Shown here: piece after piece, positions 20,801-31,911 of the stretch | How positions within the stretch are numbered: the first letter of the stretch is position 1 | Layout of the letters: each line of letters begins with the position of its first letter | Source: Golubevia sp. BC0850 | Taxonomy: Eukaryota; Basidiomycota; Exobasidiomycetes; Golubeviales; Golubeviaceae | DNA length: 64,000 nt | Direction: 5' to 3' | Assembly (NCBI GenBank): GCA_012976225.1 | Contig: JAAVVG010000005.1 | Span: 1 to 64,000, forward strand | Position numbers and translations under genes: made by a program | Notes under the pieces: generated by a model | What the model saw: only the letters and a program-made list of their open reading frames with translations | Databases searched by the model: none | What the model was told of the DNA's origin: nothing

Positions 20801-22092
20801 GTATGAAAAGCAGTTTGCCATAGCCTGGTTGGAATGTTGTAAGTTTGAGGAAGGGAATGTAGAGAAGCAGGTAAACCAGGTCTGAGAGCTAATTCCATAA
20901 AAGTAGCATGAGTCTCCGCTAGCTTCTTGTGTTTTCCAGCCAATTCTAACCAGAATTCATGATCTAGTTCAGAAGCTGAGTTTGAAGAAGTAGAATCTTT
21001 AGCCAAAAGAGTCTTTCCAACTGGTCCTCTGCCTCTACCTCTCTCAGCAAACGTTCTGTTCTCCTCCTGCAGCTTAGATTCCAAAGTCGAGATCTCTCTA
21101 TAAGTCTTCTTGATTTCCAAAACGTAGCTATTGGTTTCTCCACCTTCCCCTCTGGTCCTCCCGCTTCCTTCCGCATTCCTAGCTTCTCCATCTTTCGAAG
21201 CACTTGCTTTTCCTTCTGAGCCATTGTCGCTCTGACCTGGTCTTCTGCGCTGCCGTCTCTCCCTGCTTGCATCGCTTGAGGTGACAGAAGGAGCAGAAGC
21301 ACTAGCTACACTATTGGAAGTGAAAGTATTTGAAGTTGAAGCTCCATAAGATCTTGCCTCCGAAGTAGTAGAACCTGAAGGAAAGTTAGATCCTCCTCCT
21401 CCTCTCTTCTTGAAACCTATCGGATCGTGTCTTCTCGGATCAAACAGTTCTCTAGCTCCAGATGAAGCTTGAACTTCTGTTTCTTCAGGATTGAAATGCC
21501 TATGTCCTCCTCCGTTTCCAGATCTATCCTTCCCTCCTCCCCTTTGATCATGACCCTTCCCACCGATTGATTCAAATTGACCTCCTCCACTCCCAACACT
21601 AGCGGCTTCTAAATCCATGACTCTCCTAGAATCCATTCCCGGACCTCTTTGAATAGCTCTAAGGGCCGCTTTGGGGGCTTTGGGAGCTTCTTGGATAGGA
21701 TTGGGTCTGGAAGATGAGGCAGAGGAAGTAGGATGATGATTCCTCCTTTGAACTGAACTTGCGTCTGAATTTGAAGCTAGGTCATCTTGATTCCATCGGT
21801 TTGAAGAAGATTGACGGGATTGATGGTGATGATGATGGTGGTTCGATCTTCCACCACCACCTCTTCTACCATCCCCTTCATGTTCTCTAGCCTTCTCCCT
21901 CTTTTGAGCTATGATTCTAGAATGTAAATCTGAAGTATTTGAAGCAGGTCTAGAATTTCGATTGGATTGATTTGAAGGTTTCCTTGGAGGTGAATGGGAT
22001 GCAGATGAAGGTTGGATGGTAGTCGGAATGGAGGAAGAGATGGAAGATGGAGGTGGCTCAGTCATAGTAGAGGATGCGAACTCTTGTGGCAT
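17821..22092 (-). CDS. SMG6: SMG6/EST1-type NMD endonuclease with PIN domain (1339 aa)
   Basis: Exons 22092-20237, 20146-18694, 18608-18371 and 18293-17821 join in frame. Layout: disordered basic Ser/Gly-rich N-terminus (about residues 1-320) with a His run; an EST1/14-3-3-like helical domain (VLEIKKTYREISTLESKLQE, ARDWYARGLAEMPGTGRLHH, HLGILTRNVDELRALHHFCK, HPYLAARESILPLFDREL); a middle EST1 helical region; an acidic tract EEEEEVEDDDDDDDDEE; and a C-terminal PIN domain. The PIN acidic residues are present: LVLDTNILVG, VITELDGLKHSG, NLDEIILRA and LITLDRNLRVKAK. In animals SMG6 cuts mRNA near premature stop codons; EST1-family proteins also bind telomerase. The frame stays open 5' of the chosen ATG through a possible further exon (acceptor near 22134), but no upstream ATG was found, so the N-terminus is uncertain. 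Confidence 0.88.
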
Positions 22093-22458
22093 TCTTGATG
22101 ATTGACTTGACAATTTTCGTATCCTATCCAATTCCTAACCTTTAGTTGAGAGAGAAGGAAGGAGAGAAGGAACAGTTCCAAGCCTTACCAACTGCGCAGT
22201 GAGTGCTGAGGTGATTTGAAGTTGAGTGAGGTTGAAAAGTCTTATTCGATTCGGTGAAGTTGTTCAACCATCTTGATTTGGATTGGAATAGAACTTGGTA
22301 ATTGGAAGGACGGGAATCATTTCATTCTCTCTGAATAGATAAGACTGGTGTTGGGATGAAGAGTAGCAGGTACACTTGTACTTCTACAACTCAAGCTCAA
22401 GCGCTCAACGTCTCAGAAGTTCATATCCCTTTTCCTCAAGTTGAAGGCCTCCAAAACG
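22093..22458. promoter_or_regulatory. Divergent upstream region, SMG6-like / COQ6
   Basis: About 365 bases holding both 5' flanks. On the minus strand a possible non-initiating exon (ending ACTGCGCAGTTG, then GTAAGG) could be leader of the SMG6-like transcript. No defined regulatory motif is recognised. Confidence 0.45.
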
Positions 22459-25089
22459 ATGAGATCCTCATCATGCTCAATTGCTAAATCCAGGAGTTTA
22501 GTATCAGGACGGATAGCAACCATCTCTTCCAACTCCAATCGATTACCAATTCTACTTCAATCCACTCGAAACGCTTCTTCCTCTTCACCCTCTCTCCTAA
22601 GATCATCAAATCCCATTCCAAGGCAAGAACATCTCAATCCTCTGTCTTCTGATCTTTTTCAACTGAGAAGTTTGACAACCTCGGCGATCAGGAGCGCAGA
22701 GTTCTTGTCCCCTCTTCAAGAACAACAGTCTCAAGATGCAGACGCTGTCATTGTGGGAGCTGGCGTGGTGGGCTTAGCTTTGGCCTGTTCCATGGGTGAG
22801 TACAGTTTCTTGAACATGGATTTGTTGTATAGAGAGATGCAATCGAGAGCTTGCAGAGGAAGCAAGATCCTTAGATGATGAAGGCAGAGGGGGCTCTCTC
22901 TCACACACTCTCTCACTTGAGGTAGTCGCCTCCCTCGGTGCAATCGATCGTAAAAGCCATGTATGAGCATATTCCTCACTTCTTGGATTCTGCTGGGCCA
23001 GCCCCAGAGCGTCTGCCTTCTCTAGCAGCCTCTGTTCTTTGCTGATCTTCTTCAGTTTTCCTCCACTCGTACAGCCAATTCTTCCACTTTATGCTCCAGA
23101 CCACTTTCTTATCCTTTTCGCCTAGTCATCGTAGAAACCTCCTCTCTCACTAGGATTCGAGAGTGGGGAAGACAGAAGAAGACCAACGATTCTGGTGAAT
23201 CCTCGAGGGAAAAGCAAGATTGGGAGAATCGAGTTGTTAGCCTGAGCGAGGAGAACTTGCAGTGGCTTAAAAGTGAGTTTATCGAAGAGTTTCTGGTTCA
23301 GAGAAGGATCCTTTCTGCTATTCGCATGTCTTATGATAGCTTTGCTGACCTTCCTTCGTCTTGAACTTTCAGATATCGGAGTCTACGAACATCTAATCCC
23401 ATCTCGACTTCGACCAGTTCGTTCGATGAAGGTCTGGGATGGACTTTCGGGAGCTGAGATCAATTTTGACTCCGAAGGTGGCTCTTCCATCTTCCCTTCC
23501 AGCGCTGCTACATCCTCTTACGCTGAAGAACCTCTCTCAACTATGGTCGAGCTCAACAATCTTCAGCAAGCAATGCTATCATTCCTGGACTCTAGACAAC
23601 CTCAATCGACACTTTTCGAGTTCCAAATCCTAGAAGAAACAAAGGTTCAGGATATCCTGCCTGGTGGCGTACAGCAGGAGGAGGGGAAGATCGAGAAGGA
23701 TCCTTGGCCTCTAGTTCAAGTTTCTGCCTCGAAAGGAGGTCCAGATACCAGCTCGCCATCCCAAACTTTACCTCTTATTAAATCTCGGCTCTTGATAGGT
23801 GCAGACGGAAAGAACTCTCCTGTTCGAGCTTACGCTAGGATTGGCACTTATGGTTGGAGTTACGATAGGAAAGGACTGGTCGGAACGATGAGATGTGAGG
23901 AGTCGAATCCTTTCTTATTCGGAGAAGAGGAACAGGGTCACACTGCCTGGCAGAGATTCTTACCTACCGGACCGATCGCTTGGTTACCTGTAAGTCCTCT
24001 TTCTTCTCAATGAGGTTTCGACGCCGTCTCTGTGATGCTGACTTCGTTACACTTCATTCTCCTTCTCTCCTCTAAAAGCTATCTCAAACAGCAGGCTCAC
24101 TTGTCTGGACTCTACCGCCTCGTATAGCTTCAGCTCTGACGACGCTACATCGAGAAACTTCTGCTCCCAAAGCGGGGGAAGCCGAGAATGGAGAGCAAGC
24201 TGAAGCGGAACCACTCGCTCAGCTAGTGAACGCTGCTTATCGACTTCCTTGGCAAGAACTCGAAGAACTCTTGGAGAGGGTGTGTGAATTAGCTGAAACC
24301 ACACCTTCAACCTCAAGCTCGACTACCCCTCGCAACTGGTCATTCCTCTCCCACGAGATCTCTGCAGCCTACTTTCGAAACGGTCTTCAATCCCCTCCTG
24401 GAAGCGTCAAAGGATCTGCAAGCTTTCAACCCTCTTGGGGAGCAGGGGAATCTTCATCTCTCAACGAACATCCACCTGCAGTCCTTTCTCTCGATTCTCG
24501 ATCAGTAGCTGTTTTCCCTCTCCAACTCTCTCATGCCGACAGCTACTTAGGATCTTCTCTAAACGCTCACATGGAGTCCCGTCTTCCGATAGCACCATCA
24601 AGGATTTTAGATTTCGGTCTGAGTCTAGCTGGACTCAAACCTCCGACGCCAAAACCACATGGTCAATCAATGCCAGGAAGAGGTAGGACAGTCTTGGTCG
24701 GAGATGCAGCTCACTCTATCCATCCTCTAGCTGGCCAAGGTCTGAATCTAGGGCTTGCAGATGCTAGATCTCTTTGCAAGACTCTGGAGGAAGCCACAAG
24801 GGACGGAGCCGACATTGGAGCTCATCATTCTTTAACTGCCTATTCGAGAGATCGGTACGTCAAGAACCAAGCGATTATGTCTGGAACGGATCATCTTCAT
24901 TGGATCTACAAATATGGAGCTAAGAAACGTAAAGTGGAAGGAGAGGAAGTTGGAGTGAAGGAATTGGTGGAGGAGAAATTGGGAGATCTTTGGGTTTGGG
25001 GTAGGAGTACAGCTGTGGAAGTTTTGAATGAGTTGGAACCCGTCAAGAAGGCCATGATGCAGAGAGCTGGAAGTGGAAAGAGGAGGTAG
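22459..25089 (+). CDS. COQ6: COQ6, ubiquinone biosynthesis flavin monooxygenase (720 aa)
   Basis: FAD-dependent hydroxylase of the ubiquinone ring, acting in the mitochondrial CoQ synthome. Exons 22459-22795, 23075-23272, 23373-23989 and 24079-25089 join in frame. The start is the first true ATG. A Ser/Arg-rich mitochondrial presequence comes first, then the dinucleotide-binding fold VIVGAGVVGLALACSM, RLVIVETSSL, NRVVSLSEENLQWLKNIGVY, the DG motif LLIGADGKNSPVRAYA and the GD motif VLVGDAAHSIHPLAGQGLNL. The C-terminal helices include DHLHWIYKYGAKKRK. At 720 residues it is longer than usual (about 480-550); the extra length is the presequence and low-complexity inserts around EEGKIEKDP and TTPSTSSSTT. 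The first intron's 3' site (23074) was chosen because it alone keeps frame; other AGs lie close by. Confidence 0.9.
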
Positions 25090-25318
25090 TTCTTTGCATT
25101 TGAAGTTTTTCAAAAAGAATAAATGTTTTCACAATCTTTCGGGAGTGATCTGGCGAAGTTTGCAAGTCTAGCTGGTATCAAGCAGAGCGAGTCAGACACT
25201 CATCTAATATCCAGGCCGCAATGAATATTCGAACGTTAATGAGAATACTAATGGTTTTTAAACACCCCCATACAGGAGTATCACAGATGATTGAATACAG
25301 AGGCGTTCCTTCCCGCCC

Positions 25319-28051
25319 TTATTCGGCCCCTTTCCCCCTCCACTCTTCCCCACTCCGAAATTCAAATTCCTTAACTTTCCAACCCAGCTCTTTTTTCAAA
25401 GCCTCAATCTTTCGATCCTGCTCATTTTCTTTCACTCTCTCTTCTCCAACCTCTCTCCAAGGTCTCTTATTCTCCTCATCCATTCGATCAGAAGAATCCA
25501 ACCAGTTGATTGTTCTCTGTCTCCCACTTGCTCTTGAGTCTTGAAGCCTAGTCTGTGCGACAATTTCGTCTCTTGAAGGAAGTGAAACTGCAGGTTCGAA
25601 AGTAAAGTGCCTCTTGGTGAGTTTGAAAGGTTGAAGGGTTGGAGTCCGAGGATTTGTCCAGAGGAGAAATCCTGAACTAGGTGGAAGGTTTTCAGAGATA
25701 GAGGCAGATTCGTCGTTGATAGTTGAGTCAGGAGTTAAAGGATAGATCTTGGTGAAACGTAATTCCTCCACGTCATCTTGATCAGCAAATGGCAAAGCGT
25801 AATCTTGATTTCTCTCTTGAGCCTTCGACCCGGATTCCGCAGGCTTGTTGCAATCTTGTTTCTCGAGGTTTCGATTACGATTAGAAGAAGAACCTGGAGT
25901 TGGACTCGGAGGTTCTTCCTCCTCTTCTTCTGGTAGATTTCTCTGGTGCTCGAAAACTTGAACAGGTATCGGAGGAGAAGAGGGTTGAAGGCTTAGACTT
26001 TTGTAGGGTTTTGAGACAGGTTTGAGAGTCTGTCCGGCATGTTGAGGAGCTATTGAACTCGAAGCTTTGGCAAGATGTGAACGACTCCTCTTTCCTGTCT
26101 CTTTTGAAGGAAGTTCCGGCAGTGTAACTTGAGCTAGAGGAGCCTTGCTAAAATTAGACCTCGCCTTTCTTTCTTTTTCCTTGTTCTTTCCATTTCCCTT
26201 CAACGCTTCAACTCTTCTACCGCCCTTGTCCCCTCGATCTTGAACTTCATTCCCTAGTCTCCCACCTCTTGAACCTCTTCCTTCATTCGAGTCTTTTCTT
26301 CCAGCCTTGTGGAATTCAGAAGGTAAAAGGTCCAGAGGATCCATAGAGTTCTCATTTCCTCGTTCTTCCTGAGATTGAGAATCGAATGAGACCTCTTGAT
26401 TTCGATCTTGGTTTTGAGGTCCCTTTTCAGCTACAAATTCCTGACCTTGAGATTCACCCTCAACTTCATCTTCTATTTCTCCAGGCATTGAATCCCAAAC
26501 TATCGATTCAGAGTGAGCTTCTTGAAGGTTCGCTTGAGGTTGAGGTTGAGGTCTTGCATTTGTTGAACTGTTCTTTGAGCTTGACTTCTGTCCTTTGGTT
26601 TGTGGAGGGAGCATTCTAGCGGGAAAATATTTCAAAGGATTAGAAGAGATTCCCAGGTTGAAATTTGAAGCTTCCTCCAGTTTCCGTTTGACGTTCCTCG
26701 ACTCTGGTCGACCACTTTCAACCTCTCCAACTTCATCAAGTTTTTCTCTCTCCTTTTCTTTCCCATTTCTCTTGCCTACACTCTCATCTCTACCTCGCTT
26801 CTTTCCAGAAGTCCCATCTCTATCCTTTTCTTCGCTTCTATCTCTGTTAGAAGTAGATCCCAAAACTCCAATCCCAGCTTGAGGTTTAGTTGCAATTTTC
26901 TTCGAAGCTTTGCTCCCATTTGAAACTCCAACAATAGGTTTCTCAGCTCCACCAACATCATTTCGACTTTCTCTAGTCCTTTCATATCCGACTCCAATTC
27001 CAGTTGCATTCCTCTTAAGCCCATGAGTAGTGATAGCCTTGGGAACCTCTGGAGAAGAGGAGACTGCTGCTGCTTCTTCCGTAGCAGTCTGACTTCTGGT
27101 TGCACGGGCCGGTCTGACTTTGGGAGCTCTAACGTTTGGTTTCTTTGGCTTTACTTTTAGTTTGAATTTGTTACCGGGATTGGGATTGGCTCTAGTTGAA
27201 GTCGAAAGGTTGTTTGGAGGTTGAGCAGGCAGGTTCGAAGTTGAGACAGAGGCTGGAGCATCTTGAGGAGCAACTGATAGTTGATGAGGTAATTTGGAAG
27301 TTGAAGGCTGCTTAGGTGGAAGTCCAAGAATAGGATTTGAAGTAGGAGCGTTGGAAGTAAGAACGGGTGGCGGAGGTAGCTCACTAGTACTAGCTTTGGA
27401 AGATGCTCTCTTTGGACCTTCCTTTGAGTAGATACAATTTAGATTTGATTTCTTGATGTCATGATCAGAGGAGAAATCTGATTCCGGAGTTGAGGGTTTC
27501 CTATCTCGACCTTTCCTCCCTCGAGCACTTGAAGTAGGCATGGCCATAGCTCCTTCTTCCTCCTCCCTTTCATCGACATCCCGTTCAACAGCTTTCTCTT
27601 TACCCTTTCCTTTGTAGGTAGTTGGTAGGACAGGAGCTTCTCCGATAGCATCAACTTCCCTTCCCTTTCCTTTAGCCTTTCCCTTTCCATTTGTCTTGAT
27701 CTCGTTCCTCTCTTTGGCTATCTTCCAACCTCCAGCTTTCCTTTCCTTCCTTGTAATTTCTTCTTTATTGTCGGTTTCAGCGTCAGAAGATTCTATACTC
27801 CTCTCTCTGGAAGGTCCACCTCTACTTCTCTTGTCATTTCCATTTCCATTGCCAGTAGCCCTCTCACTAAGTTTATCAGCTTTGAGTTTAGCTTTGATTC
27901 TTTCTGTCTCGGCTTTGAAAGCCTCTTGATCTTCTTTCCTTCTTTGTCTATCTGAGGCAGTCTTTGATGTGTAGGACTTGTGAGACTTTGGTTTCATTAG
28001 ACCAACTTTGGTCGGAGAGATTGAAGGAGATCTTGAATTGGAACCATCCAT
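25319..28051 (-). CDS. Basic disordered protein, unknown function (910 aa)
   Basis: A single uninterrupted exon from MDGSNSRSPSISPTKVGLMK to EFRSGEEWRGKGAE. Composition is Lys/Arg/Ser/Pro-rich with many short basic clusters (KRSRGGPSRERS, KLKVKPKKPNVRAPKVRPAR), typical of nuclear or chromatin proteins. The C-terminal 180 residues look more conserved and structured: VEELRFTKIYPLTPDS, GFLLWTNPRTPTLQPFKL, TKRHFTFEPAVSLPSRDEIV and RQRTINWLDSSDRMDEENKR. That part may be the functional core. I do not recognise a family. An in-frame ATG at 28225 would add 58 residues and leave only 80 bases to the divergent BCD1 gene; the 28051 start is preferred because it leaves a normal promoter gap. Confidence 0.7.
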   Translation of the reverse strand: MDGSNSRSPSISPTKVGLMKPKSHKSYTSKTASDRQRRKEDQEAFKAETERIKAKLKADKLSERATGNGNGNDKRSRGGPSRERSIESSDAETDNKEEITRKERKAGGWKIAKERNEIKTNGKGKAKGKGREVDAIGEAPVLPTTYKGKGKEKAVERDVDEREEEEGAMAMPTSSARGRKGRDRKPSTPESDFSSDHDIKKSNLNCIYSKEGPKRASSKASTSELPPPPVLTSNAPTSNPILGLPPKQPSTSKLPHQLSVAPQDAPASVSTSNLPAQPPNNLSTSTRANPNPGNKFKLKVKPKKPNVRAPKVRPARATRSQTATEEAAAVSSSPEVPKAITTHGLKRNATGIGVGYERTRESRNDVGGAEKPIVGVSNGSKASKKIATKPQAGIGVLGSTSNRDRSEEKDRDGTSGKKRGRDESVGKRNGKEKEREKLDEVGEVESGRPESRNVKRKLEEASNFNLGISSNPLKYFPARMLPPQTKGQKSSSKNSSTNARPQPQPQANLQEAHSESIVWDSMPGEIEDEVEGESQGQEFVAEKGPQNQDRNQEVSFDSQSQEERGNENSMDPLDLLPSEFHKAGRKDSNEGRGSRGGRLGNEVQDRGDKGGRRVEALKGNGKNKEKERKARSNFSKAPLAQVTLPELPSKETGKRSRSHLAKASSSIAPQHAGQTLKPVSKPYKSLSLQPSSPPIPVQVFEHQRNLPEEEEEEPPSPTPGSSSNRNRNLEKQDCNKPAESGSKAQERNQDYALPFADQDDVEELRFTKIYPLTPDSTINDESASISENLPPSSGFLLWTNPRTPTLQPFKLTKRHFTFEPAVSLPSRDEIVAQTRLQDSRASGRQRTINWLDSSDRMDEENKRPWREVGEERVKENEQDRKIEALKKELGWKVKEFEFRSGEEWRGKGAE

Positions 28052-28305
28052 CTTCCAAGTAACAATCACGAGAAGATTAGAGGGATGATCGTCATTTTGA
28101 TGGTGTTGGACTGTTGGTGTTCTTGTCAAGAACCTTTTTTGAATCTGCTCTAATCTTGTTTCCAACACATCCATTCCCAGCGCTGCACTCTTCTCTCTCT
28201 CCCTTTTGACCCGATTCTTGCTCATTCCAGATTAATTTCCAAGTAGAAGAAAAGTAGCGGGTAGTTAGCTCAGTCAAGGCTTCAGAGAGGTAGAGATCAG
28301 AGACT

Positions 28306-31300
28306 ATGCCAAGTGCAGCTTCTAGGCATTGCAGCGTTTGCAATTCGGTTCCATCAAAGTATAATTGTGCGAATTGTAACCCAATCAGTTCAACTTGCTC
28401 TTTGAAGTGCTCAAGTGAACACAAATCAACCAAGCATCCTTCCACTTCCACTTCCAGTCCTTCACTTTCTTCTAATCCTTCTGCATCCATCAGCACTCTA
28501 TCCTCCTCCTCCAACTCCTCTTCACCATCAACTTCTGCCTACGTACCAATCAACGCTTACGACTCAAATCAATTTCAACAAGATTTCAATTACCTGAATC
28601 AAGTTGGAAGATATGTGACGGATCTAGGAAAGGATCTTCTCAACAAGAGAATGATCCCTCAAGAGCTACTCAATCCAGGTAACAGTAACAACTCTCATGG
28701 AGGTAAAGATGGGAAAGGAAATCACAAAGTTAATGTAGTTGGAGGAGGTGGCGCAGCTCAACATAAAAGGGAAACATTGAGGAAACAGCTTCATTTCAGA
28801 GGATTGAAGGTTTTACTTCTCCCTGAAGGCATGGAGATGAGAAAGAAGAATGGAACAAATTGGTTGCATAAGTGAGTCGAAGAATTCAGATCATGAGATT
28901 CAAATTTGAATGAAGGGAAAACTCCGGCAGAGGGAAAGAAGAGAGAGTGACTTGAGGTTCGAAACGTCCCAAGACATCCAGATTTCAGGGAAATTCTAGC
29001 TCCTCGTGCATACGCGGATTTTGTTTTTAGAATCTTGGCAACTTTGCAGCTGGAAGAACGGCTGTGTGCCCTTTCTGGAGAGACTTGTCAGAGAACGCTA
29101 TCGCTGATCTTTGAACCGACTTCTTCAATCTCTCCTTTCTTCCATCACTTCATTCTATAATCCTTACTTACCTCTACTTCCTTCATCCTTGCGCCTTTCC
29201 ATACTCCTCGTCCATCTTTCCCCCAGAGAATCCAAAATGATCTACACATTAGAGGTTCGATTCCCACTTTCAATCTTCAATTCGACTTCCAATCTTTCCT
29301 CCTTGAATCAAACTCAAGATCCATCAGCCTCCACAGACTCTCCATCTCTTTCAACTCGATCTTCCAATACCAGCAAGGTGATACTTCTAAATCGACAATC
29401 TGGAGATTCCTTAGTTGAAAGGATCGTTTTGGCAGAACTCGAACGAAGAAGTTCAGAGGAGATGAAGAATGGTGGAAGTCTGAAAGGTGGATCCATCTCA
29501 ACCGACTCAGTCGAGAATGAAAATGGTATCTCGGAGACTACAGAAGAGAAGACGGAGAGGATTAAGGAAGCTCAAGGAGTGGAAAGTGTGGGGACAGGAA
29601 ATGGAAATGGAATTGAGAATTCGACCACTACAAAGCCACCAGGAACGAAGCTTTCAAAGAGAGAAAAGAAGAGATTGAAGAAAGAAGCCAATGCTACGAA
29701 TCCAGACGCGAATCAAAGCAACGCCACTTCCTCTTCAAGCAATAGTAAAGGAAAGTCCAAAGACTCAAAGAAAGCTCAAGACTCGAGACTTCAAGATCCA
29801 GATTTCGAACCCTCCTTCAAAGTCTCAGAGAAGCTTTGGAAGGGAGTTGGAATCGAAGTTCAACTTCAATCGAATGGGGATGAGATCTATCAAACTTTAC
29901 CCTCAACTTCAAAACTCCTTCTACCCATCTTCGAGTCTAGATTGAGAAATGAGACTTCTTTAAAGTATTTAGACTGGTTCGAGAGACAGAAAACCAAAGA
30001 AGGGAGAGAGGGAATCGGTGGACAGAGTTATGGTGATGGAAATGGTTTGGAGGGAGGATGGTCAAATTCTTCTGCAACCGGTAAAGGAAAGGGTAGAGAA
30101 ATGAACAGCAACAACATTCCTCTAGGAAACAGAACCTCGATCCCTGCTCCTCCTTCCAACTCACACCCTTCAAATTCTCACGCATCTACTTCGATTCCTC
30201 ACTACGATGGACCTCCTCCGGGCTTCTACACCGGTCCGCCTCCTGGATTTGGGAATGCTCAAAACTCAAGACCTCATCTCTATTCTGGACCTCCTCCTTC
30301 TACTCTTTCTCAACTTCCAGATCGACCCCGACCTCAATTCTCATCTCCGCCCCAAACAACTTCTTCAGCCTTCCAATCACAATCCGAATCAGACCCAACT
30401 TCCTCGTCTTCTCCGATCAAAACCAACCCTCTAGTCTCAAGCTCCTTGCTGAATAAGCTGAGCGGAATCATTCCTGGTGGAAACAGATCGAGAGAAAACT
30501 CTAGATCTCAGACCAATGAGGAGTTGAAGAGTCTTGGGGTTGGGATTGAAGGTGCTAGTTGGGAAGATCTCGAGAAGCTGGAGAAAAGCTCGAAGGCTGA
30601 GACTTTGTTTGAAAGTCTTGAGAAGTCGAAGAGCTCGTCTAACATTGATGGAGCTTCAACCTCAAATCCAATCTCGTCTTCAAAAAACCAATCCACTAAT
30701 TCGAAACATCCAAGAAGACCTAGAATTCTTCTCTCTTTGAAATCGACTGATTCGTTAGAACACGCTTTGAAGAACCTTCCAGAAGGATTCGAGGTCGTAG
30801 AATATGCTTGTTTGGAACTATGGAGTACTGAGAAGGTTGAGGAAATGAAAGTGAGGGGCGAGATTGTAATCATGGAACTAGGAATGGGCTTGGGAGATCA
30901 AGAGCTAGTAGTCAAAGAATCAAGATCAACTACTGCTGAAGGTTTCAGCGACCTCAAGAATGGAAATGGAAGAAAACGATCAGAATCAGAGAGTCAAAAC
31001 CCGGTTCAAGAAGAGAAAGACATTAAGAGACAAAGAATCAATTCGGAACCAAGTAAGATGAAGTCTACCAAATTCGCAATCGGAATAAGATCTTCTCCAG
31101 TCAAAGAAGTCGCAACATCAAGCTTGGGAACTCTAGTTGGAGGATATGGATCTGATTCTGACGAAGAAGAAGAAGCGGAGGTCTCGACAGAGAAGATTCA
31201 AAGTATGGTTGCTAAATCAGAGCTTCTTACAGGTGAAGAAGAAGAAGATCAGGTTATGAAAGAAGTTGAAGAGGAGGAAGAGGAGGAGAATTGGGGAACT

Positions 31301-31507
31301 GGATTGGCTGGAATGGCTAGAGCTTTTGGGATTGCTCCTCAAGCTGAGAAGAACGAGAAGTCAGAATTGGCGAAGGAAGGAGCTGGGGAAATGATGGGAG
31401 GAGGGGGATTGGAAGAAGGTGGAGAAGCAAAAGGAGAATGGGATCAGACTGTGATTTTGAAGATTGAAAGTCAGGGGGACGAAGAGCTGGATTGGGGGGA
31501 GGAATAA
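28306..31507 (+). CDS. BCD1: BCD1, box C/D snoRNP assembly factor, HIT zinc finger (948 aa)
   Basis: Exons 28306-28871 and 29227-31507, with a 355-nt intron ending in a long pyrimidine tract and CCCCCAG. Residues 7-45 form the HIT zinc finger (HCSVCNSVPSKYNCANCNPI, then CSLKCSSEHK). The BCD1 core spans the junction: KQLHFRGLKVLLLPEGMEMR, KKNGTNWLHKESKMIYTLEV and RFPLSIFNS. The conserved C-terminal piece is LEHALKNLPEGFEVVEYACL. The protein acts in the nucleus with the R2TP chaperone to stabilise box C/D snoRNAs. It is more than twice the length of yeast Bcd1 (about 366 residues) through long Ser/Glu/Pro linkers (GPPPGFYTGPPPGF repeats near 30210) and an acidic tail ending DWGEE. It shares a 254-base divergent promoter with the basic disordered protein. 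Confidence 0.85.
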
Positions 31508-31911
31508 GACGGGAAGAAGAGCAATTATCTTGACCAAAGGCCCTGGTTAGAATCGCTAATACTCTTCACTATGTTCCACATCGTTATTCTCATTAATTGC
31601 ATCACCATTGTCAATCACACATTTATCTCAGCTTGTCCACTTTCATCGTCACACACAATTCAAACAAAGTTGCTTTCGTCACCTCTCTGTTTGTCTGCCA
31701 TTCAAGCGTGAGAATCAACCGCAAAGAGAAGTCTACTCAATTGATGGCTGGAAAGAAAGGCTGATGCCAAAAGAGTTTGTCTGCGTCATTTGTTGAGCAC
31801 AGTTCGAACATTCTCTCCATCCGCGATCCATCAACCTTTTCTGCTCATCGTGCACCAAAGCAAAGAAATCACAACGAAAAAAGACAGTCTACATTCAAAA
31901 TGGAGGCACCT
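31508..31911. other. Intergenic between convergent genes
   Basis: About 400 bases of converging 3' ends (BCD1 and the GH92 gene). Open frames on the plus strand here have no domain and overlap the mannosidase antisense. Nothing else is seen. Confidence 0.6.

Noticed and set aside
22093-22131. Open frame extension at the 5' end of the SMG6-like gene
   Set aside because: Its first codon is TTG, and no ATG is found in the possible upstream exon; the first true ATG is at 22092.
29250-29265. GGTTCGATTCCC, resembling a tRNA B box
   Set aside because: It lies inside the BCD1 coding exon, with no A box or acceptor-stem pairing around it.
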